A stretch of 64,000 nucleotides of DNA from Owenia fusiformis (taxonomy: Eukaryota > Annelida > Polychaeta > Sabellida > Oweniidae), in contig CAIIXF020000004.1 of the NCBI GenBank assembly GCA_903813345.2, positions 4,855,525 to 4,919,524 of the forward strand, written 5' to 3'. The translations under genes were made by a program, and so were the position numbers. The notes under the pieces are model-generated. The model made no database searches. It was not told the DNA's origin and was given only the letters and a program-made list of their open reading frames with translations. Below are positions 1-12,317 of this stretch, in pieces (the stretch's first letter is position 1; each line of letters starts with the position of its first letter).

Positions 1-1129
1 ATGAGACTCAAATTGTAAATCGAAACTTATATATAATTTAAAGGATTAGGATTACATAGAAATATAATACTATTTTAACGTAAATGTCATTTTTCAATTA
101 GTGCATTGCACTAGGGTACTTTTCAACGTTTTATTATTTAGAAAAAATGAGACAGAGCAGATGTGACCAAATTATGCGAAATATTCAGAAAATCTATAAT
201 TAGTAACATATTAGTTTTGTACTTATAGAAACAATATATTCACGGAAATATTTCTTTCGTATTCAAGGGTCAAACAACGGATTATTGTTAATGATATTCA
301 AAACGTAATCAAATAAAAATATAAAGGATGTATCATTTAAATAATTAATGTAATTTTGGTATTGGAATGTTTACATTTTTAAACTAGATGATTTGCATCG
401 AGGAATAAAGAAGGCGTAGTCAAATGCGTCGCATATATCATAGTGTCACAATGCTGTGCTCCCACGATAAAATAACCATGCAATGTTGTAAGAAAGTAAA
501 TTAAAGGTACTCATTTATATTTTATTTCATTGACTATCTATATTTTATCATCTGTGTTCACGATATGTATCGTTGTTCCAAGGTGTGACCCTATCAATCA
601 TATCAACTCACCCATCGCGTGCAAAGTCCCGATTGGAATTGGGAGAAATCTATAGTGTTGCACACATCCAATCTTTCAGACGAGCCTCCGATATTTAAAG
701 ACAACATCGAATCTTTCCATTCGAGTTTTAGGAACCCATACTTCACTCCAATTGTTCTCTAGAACATTCCAATTCTTTCTCACCAACTCCCATTTTTCTG
801 GTTGACGATTTTTCTGAAACCCTTATTTTTCTCCAGACTTTTACTGGACAACCCTTTGTAAATGCTCAAAATGTAATATGATCGATATACACTTGGTTTT
901 ACTTTGTATATAACATATCGAATTGATTTCAAAATAAAAGTCCCACCCAAACCTGGATTGGAAAAATGTCCAACAATACCTCGACTAATAAAATGAAACA
1001 GTCATCTCTTAAAAGGAAACAATCTTCAAATGACACATACGATGAACCATCTCCAAAAATTCCCACAGGTATATTACCTAATGAGATGTCTCCATAAATA
1101 TATTGTTATTCACTCGAGACACACAGATG
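1..1129. other. AT-rich non-coding sequence, nothing recognised
   Basis: No open frame of convincing coding character and no recognisable repeat were seen. It may be intergenic or belong to a long 5' intron of the P450 gene, whose N-terminal exon was not located. Confidence 0.5.
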
Positions 1130-1690
1130 TTGAAATCAAATGGTTGGAAGGTTATTAAAGACGAACTTTCTTTTTTGTGCATTCTATACAGGAAAGTCAA
1201 TGTAATTTGTGGAATACTAGTTCTGTGACTTCAGTTATAGCAAAGAGGCTTCATATTATTCACATCTTTGTGTGAGGCATTCGTTTTTGTTTTGAAAGTG
1301 CACTGTTATTGTTATTTTTAATTTTCTATGCGGAGGCCAAGTTTTTGTGAGTATATTCTTTTCAGTAAAGCCTACAGTATTTGTGATATTTTATGCGGCT
1401 GGAATATTGATTTTGTGACTTTACTCTGTACCAAAGAGGCCTTATGATCTTTGAGTTTACATGTGGGTATTCTTGTTTTAGAGTTTACTCAATTATATCA
1501 TTTTTTGATTGCATTCTTTATTGCTGCATCATTGCTGGAGTGGTATTTTTTTATTTACTCTATATTAAAAAATGCATTAACATTGCATCAAGATGCTTTG
1601 CCATGAGTTCTGGAATGAGGTTTTCGTTTGGTGAGTATATTCTATACCAATGAGGTTATATAATTTGTAACTTTTTATCAAATCAGGCAT
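1130..1690 (+). repeat. Degenerate tandem-like repeat, block A
   Basis: The phrases tgtgagtatattct, accaaagaggc and atgtggggtattc recur several times at irregular spacing of roughly 65-90 bp. Similar phrases recur in 2940-3530. This looks like a strongly decayed short satellite. No coding signal is present apart from chance open frames. Unit length and copy number are uncertain by eye. Confidence 0.35.
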
Positions 1691-2939
1691 TATTCATTTG
1701 TGCACAAACTCTATGTCGCCAAAGCCATGCGAATTGCACTTTTACGAATTGTTGTTAGTGTTGTAAGATACATTTTCCTTTCACGTTGTATATTGATTTG
1801 GGATAGTTGGATTTTCTTTTCATTTGGCAATGAGATCTTAGACATTTCATTTTCTTGCTATGACGTGTCGCAAAAAGGTCGCACACGCATTGTTACACAT
1901 TTTCGCTTTTTAACACCATAGAATGTGACGTTTTTTGGAAAAAATGTACTCATATGGAAATCCTTTCGTCCTCCACATTTGCCTCTATATCTCAAAATGT
2001 TTAAGGCGAATAACTCTGATATCGTATATGTATTAACAATGGGATAGGAGCATCATAAAACACGAATTCGAATCAATTGATATTTTGGCTGAAATAAATA
2101 TACGTGTTGCTGTGCTTGAAAATAGGCGAATGGCATAAATTAGCCCTACTTTAATGAATTTTGAAAACCTTCCATCCTCCACTTTTCCACATACAACAGA
2201 AAACACATACTTTTGCGAACAAAATCAACTATTTATTAATAAACTAGAGTTTAAGAGCAAAATAATCATGTATGATTTATAAATAATCGATCTCGTATTT
2301 TTTGTTTAATGTACACCTGAAAAGTTGAAGGTAACAAAAAATGAGCAAAAAAGGTCGCTGTCAACAGATTCTATTTTTCAAACTCTATGACGTCACAATA
2401 TGGGACGCTTACTAAAATTCATCCTTTGAAATAAAACTTCAATCTACCTTTATCAAGATGAAAAATAAGTATAATAGTCATATATTGTTTGAGTTATGAG
2501 CGTTTAAAGACGAAAACTAATTCAAAATGTAACGTGTCAACAGGGGATATTTGCCAGATGTTTTGGTATAAAAATATTTTTTAAAAAAGAACGCGCAAGA
2601 ATCATGAACGGAGTGTAGTGGATCTAAAAACGAAACAGCTTTAAAATGATGTATAACTTTAATTAGAATATTATTGTATAATCCGGGGAATCAAAGTTAC
2701 ATTCATGCAATACCCTTAAAAAACAAATGCGCCACCTTTTTGCGACACGTCTATGTTTTGTCATTTTTGGTCTTTCGCATTTGGCACTTGTGCATACATA
2801 TTTATGATATTTTGGATAGAATTTGGGACAAAATGGCTACTCCCAGGCTATATCTCTTTTGTTTTTATATTGGGTATTGCTAGAAAAACTAGTTTCTGGG
2901 TGAAATTATATGTCACATATGAAGGAGGTAATTTAATTT
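1691..2939. other. AT-rich non-coding sequence
   Basis: Only short chance open frames. No splice-bounded coding block and no clear repeat was identified. Confidence 0.45.
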
Positions 2940-3530
2940 ATACTTGAATAACATGTGGAGTGGTAGTCATTGTCCCTGGGTCGTTGCTAATTGTGAGTAC
3001 TATCCATACACTTAAGCTTATTTTAGGGGAGTACAAGTTTCTTTTAACTTCATTCCATATTCTGTATAATATTTGAAATTTTATAAAAGGTATTCCTTTC
3101 AAATAGTGCACTATGATGCTATATTGTTTTTTATGTGAGGCGCATCCTATAACGTTTGATTAATCCAAGTTTTTATGTGGAGTATTAGTTTTTTGAGTGC
3201 ATTTTATACAATACCACATAATAAGCGAGGAATATAATATACTGAAGAAGTTGTTATATCAGTTACGATTTATATGTGAGGTACTCGTGTTTGTGAGTAT
3301 ATTCATGAGGCTATTATGTTTTTGATTTTTCATGTGAGATGTTACTAATGCGAATGCATTATGTTAGGCAATATTACCTGTGATTTATAAACGAATTATT
3401 AGTTCTATATAAGAGCTTTCGTGAGAGGATTGGTTTATGAGAGTGAATCAAAATGCTATAGTCACTGATTTTTATTTGAGGTATTTTGTTTTGTTTGATG
3501 AACAGTGTTCCTTTTTGTAAAATAATAATC
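2940..3530 (+). repeat. Degenerate tandem-like repeat, block B
   Basis: Recurrent phrases such as atgtggagtattag, atgtgaggtactcg and tgtgagtatattca resemble block A at 1130-1690. The block ends just before the left arm of the foldback element. Probably a decayed satellite; confidence is limited because the units are very divergent. Confidence 0.35.
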
Positions 3531-3565
3531 TGGATTTTAAGTTTATGATTATTTTAGGCATTGTC

Positions 3566-5090
3566 ATACTCCTGTTGCTGACGGGGTCCCACTGAAAATG
3601 TAATAGTTATGGAATATGACTCTTTCAACCATTAGCATATACCCTAGGCTCCAAGAATATATGAGGTGCTTGTCTCAAAAGTGGTCAGCGAATTTTTAAT
3701 TAGCTATTTTAGTGGCGCCCTCTTTCCATTTTCTGACATAGGGATGCCTTGATAAAATATTTTTTAAAAGTTTCCTTTCCTAGTCTTTCGTGATAATGAA
3801 TACATATTACTATATATAAATATCTGTAGTATCTTCTTAATTATTTGGGCATTTGAGTGAATAACGGTTTTGAAGAATTAACCCTTTGAATCCTAAAAGT
3901 TGGTTAAAAAGCGGTGCTGTACTACATATCTTTACATAGTATGGGTAAAATAAAATATTTTGATTCTCTTTTTTAATTTTATTACAAACTTGGTCTAATA
4001 AAGGATAAAATGCCATTGTATTTGTTGTTTCGAAAATCATTGATTTTTCGGGAAAAAAATATCAAAAATTTGCCATATTTTTCAGTATTTCACTATATTT
4101 CAAAAGCCCATGACATAAATGATTTTTTTAAATAATTTACAAATAGATAATGTTAATCCAACATACACAGTTATATAATGTGCTAATCTACGTAAATGTT
4201 TATGCTTTTCTCAATTGGATATATGTTGATTTAGAGGTATTAACCCTTTAAACACTAATATTACTGGAAATGTTTTCATGTATTTTTCTATTCAAACAAT
4301 ATTATTATATTGTAAATATCCAATGTTCATTTATCTTCATTTACGAAGTAGCAAATGACACATACATACATTTTAGATGTTTCTATACTACTGATTATGT
4401 ACTTCTATACTACTTTAACCCTTAGGGCAACAATACTGATGAAAATGTTTTCATGTGTTATTGTGACAATTGTATTCCTTTGTAAACATCTAATGTCCAT
4501 TAAGCTTCATTTATATTGTTTCAAATATACATTTTATAATTTCTAGACTACGGATCCTATGCTTTTGTACTATTTTAACCCTTTGAACACTAATGCAGAT
4601 GAAAATGTTTCCATGTTTTAACCCCTTGATCACTAATTCTGATAAAATATTTTCTTGCATTATTCTAACTATTCAAACAATTGTATTCAGTTGTAAAAAT
4701 CCAATGTTCATTTATATTCATCTACAATGTTGCACATAGAGATTTTATCATTTCTAGTCACTGATTATTTGTTTTTTAAATTTTTTAACCCTTTGAGCAC
4801 TAATATGGATGAAATTTTTTTCGTGTGTTATTTTATTGAAACAATTGTATTCAGCTGTAAAAATCCAATGTCCATTAAGCTTCGTTTACATTGTTGCATA
4901 TATACACTTTATAATTTCTAGACTACGGATCCTATGCTTTTGTACTATTTGAACCCTTGAACACTAATGCAGATGAAAATGTTTCCATGTGTTATACTAT
5001 TCAAACAATTATATTCAGTTGTAAACATCCACTGTCCATTTATCTTCATTTACAATGTTGCACATATACATTTTATAATTTCTAGACTAT
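3566..5090 (+). repeat. Left arm of the foldback element
   Basis: About 500 bp of single-copy sequence (3566-4130) is followed by an AT-rich transition and then repeats of about 165 bp from about 4244. The repeat begins aaccctttga-cactaat and ends near tttctagactacggatcc. Unit starts fall at about 4244, 4418, 4578, 4619 (after a short partial unit), 4786 and 4952, giving spacings of about 160-174 bp. The arm stops at 5090 (tttctagactat), where the match to the right arm ends. Confidence 0.7.
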
Positions 5091-6338
5091 ATTGGGTGTG
5101 AACCAAATTAAGTATGACAGTTGAACGCACAGGGTAGGGTTCAACACGAGGCTGTTAAAATTTGAGCAAACTGATGTTTTCATAGTTTCAGTAAGATCTG
5201 GTCTAGTTAGATATTTTTATACGTAACAAGTTAAAGGTTTAACATGAGTTCTATGGGATTCATCTAAAGTATATTACCCGCAGGGTGAATGAGAGCATAT
5301 ATCTTCAAGTAATAAATACCTTTCATTGCATCTAGACTTTGAGTGGCTGAACACTGGTAATTTGCGTTATAAATTCTATGTGATATAGAAATAATCTAGG
5401 CTCATGAAATGATCTGTAAAGAAACATGGAGAAAGTAAGATGGTACTTATTCAAAACCTATTTACTGGTTTAACAGTTAGCTCAATGTTTATATTATATC
5501 TGGTTAAAAACTGAATAAACGCCTATAAAACAAATGAAATCATACTGAATGATGAGAATTGGACTTTCGGTAATTGTGTTGGTTTGTAATTGCAAGGAGA
5601 CTCAACTCAAGAGTTAATGACACCCATTTGATCAAACTAGGATGTAGCCAAATAAGCTACTTTCATTTCTAACCATAGGATATCTCTGTGATCAGGCTGA
5701 TCCTTTATTGGGATTCATGATTGAATTCTGTCCTTGCAAACAACTATGCTCGGCTTTTATTGGACTATGGGAGTTTTATTTCATAAGCATTTATTTTGAT
5801 TTTATAGAAGGTTGAAGGGAAGAGCAAAAGATATTGTTATACTTTCTCTTTTGGCTGGTTGCGCAGAATACTTGTGAGTCACTGTTCTCAGAAAAATGTA
5901 GGATGCTTGAACCATGGCTTAATTTAAGTCATATGTGCAGTATCTCTATAGGATTTTGTCTTTTACTTTTACCTAATTTGACCAAAATATCTTAAAATTG
6001 CTGTCTTTGCAAAGCATTCAGTTCATGTATACATACATACATCTTTTGATAGTTTATAGCTTTCATTCGATAATGACATTTATTTTATTCTCTTTGTATA
6101 AATCATATTATATTAGACATCTGTCAAGGGACATTTTTCAATTTTCACCAGATCTAGGAGAGGAATTAGAAACTGATTTAAATACATCTGAATTCTGTGT
6201 CAAGCGTCAACCATATGATAGATGAAGTGACCAAATTGAATTACATGTAGCTGCAAAAACAATTCCAAATGATTTTATTATGTACCCTTTATGTACTAAA
6301 TTATCCAGGGTCGTTACTAAAGAATATTTATTGATATT
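5091..6338. other. Spacer of the foldback element, first part
   Basis: AT-rich sequence between the arms. No convincing reading frame or repeat; only short chance open frames. Confidence 0.4.
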
Positions 6339-6778
6339 TAATAACGCAGATGCGAGTAGGTAGTTTCCAGATTCACCACCAGGTGGCTCGTTCGGGTCAG
6401 ATAGCATGGCGGGTATAGAAGAAAGTTCCCTTGAACTTAAATCACATCTGTTTTAATGATTCAATTTTCATATAACCCTTATGTATCTAATAGTTATGCA
6501 AACTGAAATATGTCCAGTAAAAGAAAATGTTATCTATCCAATACAAGAAAAGATATTTCACTTTTTGTGATTTTGTATCATGGGGTCTATGGGGAATCAA
6601 CCCGAACAAGAAGTCACATTTTCAAAGAAAATTAAATTTTCAAAGTTGATAAACAATTTTCGAAACCATATTTTTAGATGTAGTTTTACATGCAGATTTC
6701 AAATATGACATCACTTTGACTGAATTTTGAATTTAATGACGTAAATCAAGATTATTTCTACTCGCATCTGGGTTATTA
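6339..6778. mobile_element. 440-bp TIR element (MITE-like)
   Basis: Begins taataacgcagatgcgagtag and ends with its near-perfect reverse complement (ctactcgcatctgggttatta), about 21 bp of TIR. No transposase is present. A second copy of its left end (about 60 bp, cagatgcgagtaggtagtt) occurs at 8159-8218, just inside the right foldback arm. The ends are TA-rich, so the target duplication cannot be fixed. Superfamily unassigned. Confidence 0.6.
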
Positions 6779-7540
6779 CAGTCATCAATGGTCTTTATCT
6801 GATTTTCACTTTTCTCAGTACTGTAATCAAAGTAACAATATGAACAATAAGAATATTTGTATGCTCACAATATTCAATAATAATAGGAACTCCTGTTTAG
6901 TTTCTTAAAACAGTCCAACTCCTGTCAGATTTTTGTATTTTGTTTTAAAAGCAATTATTGACCTTAATTCTTGTTAATTTATCATTTCAAATTTTGTTTC
7001 AATCCAGTCTCGAAAGTACAGTACATTACCGTTTATGCTACAGTATTGTACATTTCCGTAAACTGTGTTATTGTACGGTACAATAGACTAAAGCAGAACC
7101 GATACAGTACTGTGAACACTGTACGGCACCATACTCAGACAGTACCATATTCTAATGTACCATATATCAGAATGCTGATTGGGGTTGTATAAATATTCAA
7201 TGTCATTATCATTGCTTTGCCTAAATAAGATCATCATATTCCAAACTGCGTAATTTAGGTTGTTAAATATAGTGTTATTTTGAGTTAACAACATCCTTGA
7301 ACTTTTCTTTTTGATTTGGAAAATATGTCACTTTTTTATATAGACATAATTTAATGGCTAGGGTTAAGTTAGTTTTAACTGCCAAAAATAGTTTCTTTTG
7401 TGTAATTTAGTTGACAAATAACCTCATCCGTAAGGCTTCATATTTAAACATTATGTTTTTTTATTTATTTTATAAACATACATATATGTATGTTGAAACT
7501 TTCTCTAAAATGCCCATTTCAGTTTTAAGTTTACAGGGCT
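6779..7540. other. Spacer with gtac-rich patch
   Basis: Between 7015 and 7180 the tetramer gtac and variants of gtacagta/tactgtac recur many times, giving many short self-complementary stretches. Otherwise AT-rich with no gene seen. Confidence 0.4.
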
Positions 7541-7800
7541 CAGTGGTGGATCCAGGGGGGGGGGGGGCGCGGGCATGCCCCCTCCCCCCCCCCCCCCTGG
7601 GTGGGCCCAGAAAAAAAATTGGGCCCAAAAAATGTTGTACCAAAAAAGGCCTGAAGGCCCCAAAAAGTGGGCCTTTGGTCATTACTGGGCCTTTTAAGGC
7701 CTTATTTTTTAATTTCAGGCCTAATTTTGAAGAAAATGCCGCTCAGAATGTCAAAATTTGGGCCCACTTTTGGGTTTTAGGGGCCCGAAACTATTTTAGG
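7541..7800 (+). mobile_element. hAT-like transposon end, truncated
   Basis: Starts cagtggtggatccagg followed by long G and C homopolymers. This closely resembles the cagtggcggatccagg termini of many invertebrate hAT-type non-autonomous elements. Repeated gggcc/ggcctaaaa words follow to about 7800. The matching opposite end (cctggatccgccactg) was not found, so the copy is incomplete. An open frame crossing it is low-complexity Gly/Pro and not a gene. Confidence 0.5.
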
Positions 7801-8158
7801 CAGAAGTTTTTTCTCTCAAGATGTTTCAAATCGAAATGGCTTTGCAAGACGAGGTTGAAATATCGGCAATTTGATACTGATATGGTCTACGATAGATCAA
7901 AATTGCCTGCCCCGCGTCACATGTCACGTGAGTGTATATTTGTTGAAAAATGAAAGAGATAGTGACACTTTTTAATCTTAAGTTATACCAATATTACAAA
8001 CACATATCCTATTTTTCATTATGTATTTATTCTTCATTATATGTACATTTCTTTTAAACTATATTGATTCATTTTTGCAAAACCTTTGCTATTAGATCTT
8101 TAAATTTGAACACTAAATACAAATGATTTTTTATCTATTATTCTATTCAAGCAATTAC

Positions 8159-8218
8159 TCAGATGCGAGTAGGTAGTTACCAGTTTTGTAACCAGGTGGC
8201 TTATTCGGGGGGAAAAAA
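8159..8218 (+). repeat. Fragment of the 6339-6778 TIR element
   Basis: Shares cagatgcgagtaggtagtt and ccaggtggct with the left end of the 440-bp element. It abuts the inner boundary of the right foldback arm, so it may mark a rearrangement point. Confidence 0.55.
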
Positions 8219-8383
8219 TGTGCAACATTGTAAATAAAGATAAATGGACATTGGATGTTTACAACTGAATATAATTGTTTGAATAGAATAACACATGAAA
8301 ACATTTTCATCTGCATTATTGTTCAAAGAGTTAAAGTAGTACAAAAGCATACGATCCGTAGTCTAGAAATTATAAAATGTATA

Positions 8384-9428
8384 CAGGATGTTCAGGAAAT
8401 AAAGATAATAATGTCATAACTTTTTTATTTATTCATGGATTTCAATAAAATTTGCAGGGATTATAGTTTAAACATATTTAAACTTACTTGTGGAGTTTCG
8501 GCTTCAAGCGATTTGATTTGTCATTTCTGTGGTTGGCATAGTAACGCGAGTAGTGCTAAGGCGGGGCACATGGAATAACTGCAGTAGTTTTGTGTAACAT
8601 TTAGCATGGCAAACTGATTTTGACTCAATATTTAAAGCTTTCTTGGTGCATCTCCATGATAAAATTCTTATATTGTTTTGTTTTATGATATAAAAGTCAA
8701 ATAAATGCTTTTTTAATGATATTCAATGGGATTTTCATGACTAAATGCAGGCATTGCATAGAAAGTGACCCGGGATGCAATTTTTCTTCCACTTGGACAA
8801 TTCCCCCTCCCATACTGCTGCCATAATCACTAAAAAATTGAGAAGCTGAGAAAAAAATTGAGAAATTGAGAAGATTAGAGCAACTCAAGCATCCACCTTA
8901 TTCAACCAACCTAGAGCCAAATGATTTATAATTCTTTGCTGAATCAAAACGAGGACATGCATTTGAAAATACTCATGCCATACATTCGCATGTGTTAAAA
9001 AGACTTCAGGAAATGAGTCAAGAAGAATTCTGTGAAGTTTTTGAAGGAGGTTCAAGAGGCAAAGCGTTTGTGTCTAGAATGGGGGAAATTATGTAAACAA
9101 ATTGATAAATTGGCGGCGAATTTCAGGCGTATAGTTATAACTTATATTATAACTATGTTTAAGCATCCATTTTAAGTCATGAACATGATAGAATCTCTTT
9201 TAAAAACATTTAAAACATGCAAATATACTGCAGTTATTCCACCTGCCCCGCCTTAGCGCTACTCGCGTTTCTATGACAACCACAGAATCAACCAATCAAA
9301 TCGCCTGGAGCTGAAACTCCAACAATAAGTTAAAATATGTTAAAACTATCATCTCTGAAACTTTCAATGCAATCCATGAATAAATAAAAAAGTTATGACA
9401 TTATTATCGTTATTTCCTGAACACCCTG
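8384..9428 (+). mobile_element. Dead mariner-type transposon with about 210-bp TIRs
   Basis: Flanked by TA on each side (8382-8383 and 9429-9430), as expected for Tc1/mariner. The termini read cagg(g/a)tgttcaggaaata, and the inverted repeats extend about 210 bp (8384-8602 and 9218-9428). The interior carries the remnant of a mariner transposase C-terminus. The rest of the transposase, including the catalytic aspartates, is missing, so this is an internal deletion derivative. It lies only in the right foldback arm and so inserted after the inverted structure formed. Confidence 0.75.
8890..9096 (+). pseudogene. Mariner transposase C-terminal remnant
   Basis: The frame begins HPPYSTNLEPND, matching the HPPYSPDLAPSD block that follows the catalytic region in mariner transposases, and runs to a stop at 9094-9096. 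One internal TAA follows LEPNDL, where the family normally has an aromatic residue. The remaining residues (FENT, then a Glu-rich helix, then VSRMGEIM) fit the spacing of the usual C-terminal region. Broken and non-functional. Confidence 0.65.
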
Positions 9429-10663
9429 TATATGCAACAATGTAAACGAAGCTTAATGGACATTGGATGTTTACAACTGAATACAATTGTTTCTAAAAAA
9501 TAACACATGAAAACAATTTTATCCGTATTAGTGCTAAAAGGGTTAAAATATTAAAGAAACAAATAATCAGTGTCTAGAAATGATAAAATCTGTATGTGCA
9601 ACATTGTAAATGAAGATAAATGAACATTGGATTTTTACAATTGAATACAATTGTTTGAATAGCTAGAATAATGCAAGAAAATATTTTATCAGAATTAGTG
9701 TTCAAGGGGTTAAAATAGTGCAGAAGCACATAATCCGTAGTCAAAAAAGTATATATGAAACAGTATAAATGAAGCTTACAACTGAATGCAATTGCCACAA
9801 TAACACATGAAAACATTTTCATCAGTATTGGTGCCATAAGGGTTAAAATAGTATAGAAGTACACAATCAGAAACATGTAAAATGTATGTATGTGTCATTT
9901 GCAACTTTGTAAATCAAGATAAATGAACATTGGATATTTACAATATAAAACTATTGTTTGAATAGAAAAATATAAGTGTTTAAAGGGTTAATTCCTCTAA
10001 ATCAATATATATCCAGTTGAGAAAAGCATAAACATTTACGTAGATTAGCACATTATATAACTGTGTATGTTGGATTAACATTATCTATTTGTAAATTATT
10101 TAAAAAAATCATTTATGTCATGAGCTCTTGAAATATAGTGAAATACTGAAAAATATGGCAAATTTTGATATTTTTTCTGAAAAAATCAATGATTTCCGAA
10201 AAAACAAATACAATGGCATTTTATCCTTTACTAAACCAAGTTTATAATAAAATTAAAAAAGAGAATCAAAATATTTTATTTTACCCATACAATTTTAAGA
10301 TATGTAGTATAGCCCCGCTTTTTAACCAACTTTTAGGATTCAAAGGGTTAATTCTTCAAAACCGTTATTCGCACAAATGCCCAAAAAATTCTGAAGATAC
10401 TACAGATATTTATATATAGTAATATGTATTCATCATCACGATAGACTAGGGAAAGGAACTTTTAAAAAATATTTTGTCAAGCCACCCCTATGTCAGAAAA
10501 TGGAAAGAGGGCCCCACTATAATAGCTAATTAAAAATACGCTGACCACTTTTGAGACAAGCACCTCATATATTCTTGGAGCCTAGGGTATATGCTAATGG
10601 TTGAAAGAGTAAAATTCCATAACTTTTACATTTTCAGTGGGACCCCGTCAGCAACAGGAGTAT

Positions 10664-12317
10664 CAATTAAATTGCTAAAACTGAAGGCTTTAGGTTTGCA
10701 GTGGGATGCTGACCCTTTTAAACGTTAAACGAAGTATATCTATCTCAAAGCATTAAGACCAAATTCTAAATATTGTATATCTAATATACTATTAGTATTG
10801 TTATGAGTATTGGCTCTCAATTTGTATTTTTATTCAATTTGTGTTGTAATGACTCGAGTATAATGTGCTACTTGGTGTAATGGTCTGGGAATGATGTTTA
10901 TACTTAGCTCGTGGGTCGGGAGGGGTTGAGAGACGTTTGACTTTGGGATTGCTAGGGTTTCTTATGTCACCACCAAGAGTGGTATGACATATTGTTATAG
11001 TTTCCAACATAAAGTCCATTGACAGTACATATTCGGCGTTCGGTGTATGTAACAAATATGCGTTCTGGCATTTTGCATGTTAATGCTTTGATATTCCCTT
11101 ATATTAGTATACTCTTGAACACATTACATTTGTTGCTGTGCCTTTTTTATTCCACTTGTGCGTTCCTGTTTTGTTACTTCAGAATTCAGATTTTTTATTA
11201 ATGTGTAGCAAACAGTATAATATAACAATTATATTTGTCACTGTGATGCATTACATCGATTCATTTTTACATGATTGCCGACATTTCTCAAAGATCATGT
11301 AGTCAATCAAATGTTGATAATATGGTCCTTATATAAGCAACCAATTCATGTTCAACCATATGCAACAATTTTTAATCGCAGACGGTGTTAGACAAGGAAG
11401 AACAACGAGTCTCCCTTTATTGGCAATTGATCCCTGAATACAGCTGTCCATATCTCAAAATGTATTACAACTAATTTAGTAAAAAAGTGTCATATTATAA
11501 CCATATGTTATTCACAGGTAATAAAGGTGCCAATATATTGATTGCTTCACCAATATCTCCAAAACGACATAAAATGGTGAAACATTGATTTTTTATAAGG
11601 TATTTTAAGGAACACATACCGCAAAATTATAGCCAAGAAACTTGATGTATATATTAAAAATATTTCCATGTGATTTTCTTTTAACGTTTGTACTTTAAAT
11701 TATGAAAAAAATACGAAAAACCGTTTACACGTTTTTTGACCCCTGATAATGACATGCATTATTCGGCCTAAAAGCCCGCCGTATTTATCACGGCTATAAA
11801 AAAATAAAACGGAGGACACATGTAGGTATCTAAATAGAAGCTCAAATATCGTTATGCAGATATGGTGCCACCAACTCCTTAATTGGACGTCCTAGAAATT
11901 TCATACAATGGACTATAAAGATAGACGATTCAAATGAAAATGACAATTCAATAAAGAAATACATTGGTAAGACCTTTGAGTTAAGAAAGGCCCTTATTCT
12001 TAAAGCAACCATTGGGCACACAAAAAGTATATGTGCCCTGGGTCAATGGTCATATATTATCAACGTCTAACCTTTTTATTTTTATCAAAATAACTAATAT
12101 TTTATTTCAATGTTTTTCCTACCCATTTTAACGGGCCATTTGAATATCAAATCTAAGTTGAAATATAACAATATAGCAATACCAGTTAACATATTGTGAG
12201 TACAAATTAACAAAGTAGACAAATTTGCAGTCACTAAAATGTCCAATAAACTAAAGCATTTGTAAATATGTTTTGATCAAAGATTGTCATTGGTTTTAAT
12301 AGTCGATGAAATAGCCT
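10664..12317. other. Intergenic or intronic AT-rich sequence
   Basis: No exon-like block and no clear repeat seen. The short open frames at 10834-11201 lack any recognisable domain. Confidence 0.4.

Larger units (their letters stand above)
3566..10663. mobile_element. Large foldback (long inverted repeat) element, 7.1 kb
   Basis: The outermost sequence at the left (atactcctgttgctgac, from 3566) is repeated in reverse complement at the right (ending 10663). From there the two ends stay about 90% or more alike by eye for roughly 500 bp, then continue as tandem repeats of about 165 bp in opposite orientation. Left arm 3566-5090, right arm about 8219-10663 (enlarged by a mariner at 8384-9428), spacer about 3.1 kb. 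Long inverted arms made of internal tandem repeats are the hallmark of foldback elements (FB of Drosophila, Galileo-like). No transposase frame was seen in the spacer and no target-site duplication is obvious. It could instead be an inverted duplication of a satellite-bearing segment. Confidence 0.65.
8219..10663 (-). repeat. Right arm of the foldback element
   Basis: Reverse complement of the left arm: repeats of about 165 bp from 8219 to about 10000, then the single-copy outer segment to 10663. The tandem part is interrupted by a mariner at 8384-9428. Short open frames here (for example 10165-10419) are repeat sequence, because the same frame appears reversed in the left arm at 3837-4040. 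Confidence 0.7.

Noticed and set aside
7411-7953. 180-residue open frame, Gly/Pro-rich
   Set aside because: It crosses the G and C homopolymers of a hAT-like terminus; low complexity and no homology recognised.
9574-9876. 100-residue minus-strand frame
   Set aside because: It lies in the 165-bp repeats of the foldback arm; similar frames appear on the plus strand at 4355-4921.
3566-10663. Tandem repeats considered as a CRISPR array
   Set aside because: Units are about 165 bp, diverged, without spacers, and the genome is eukaryotic.
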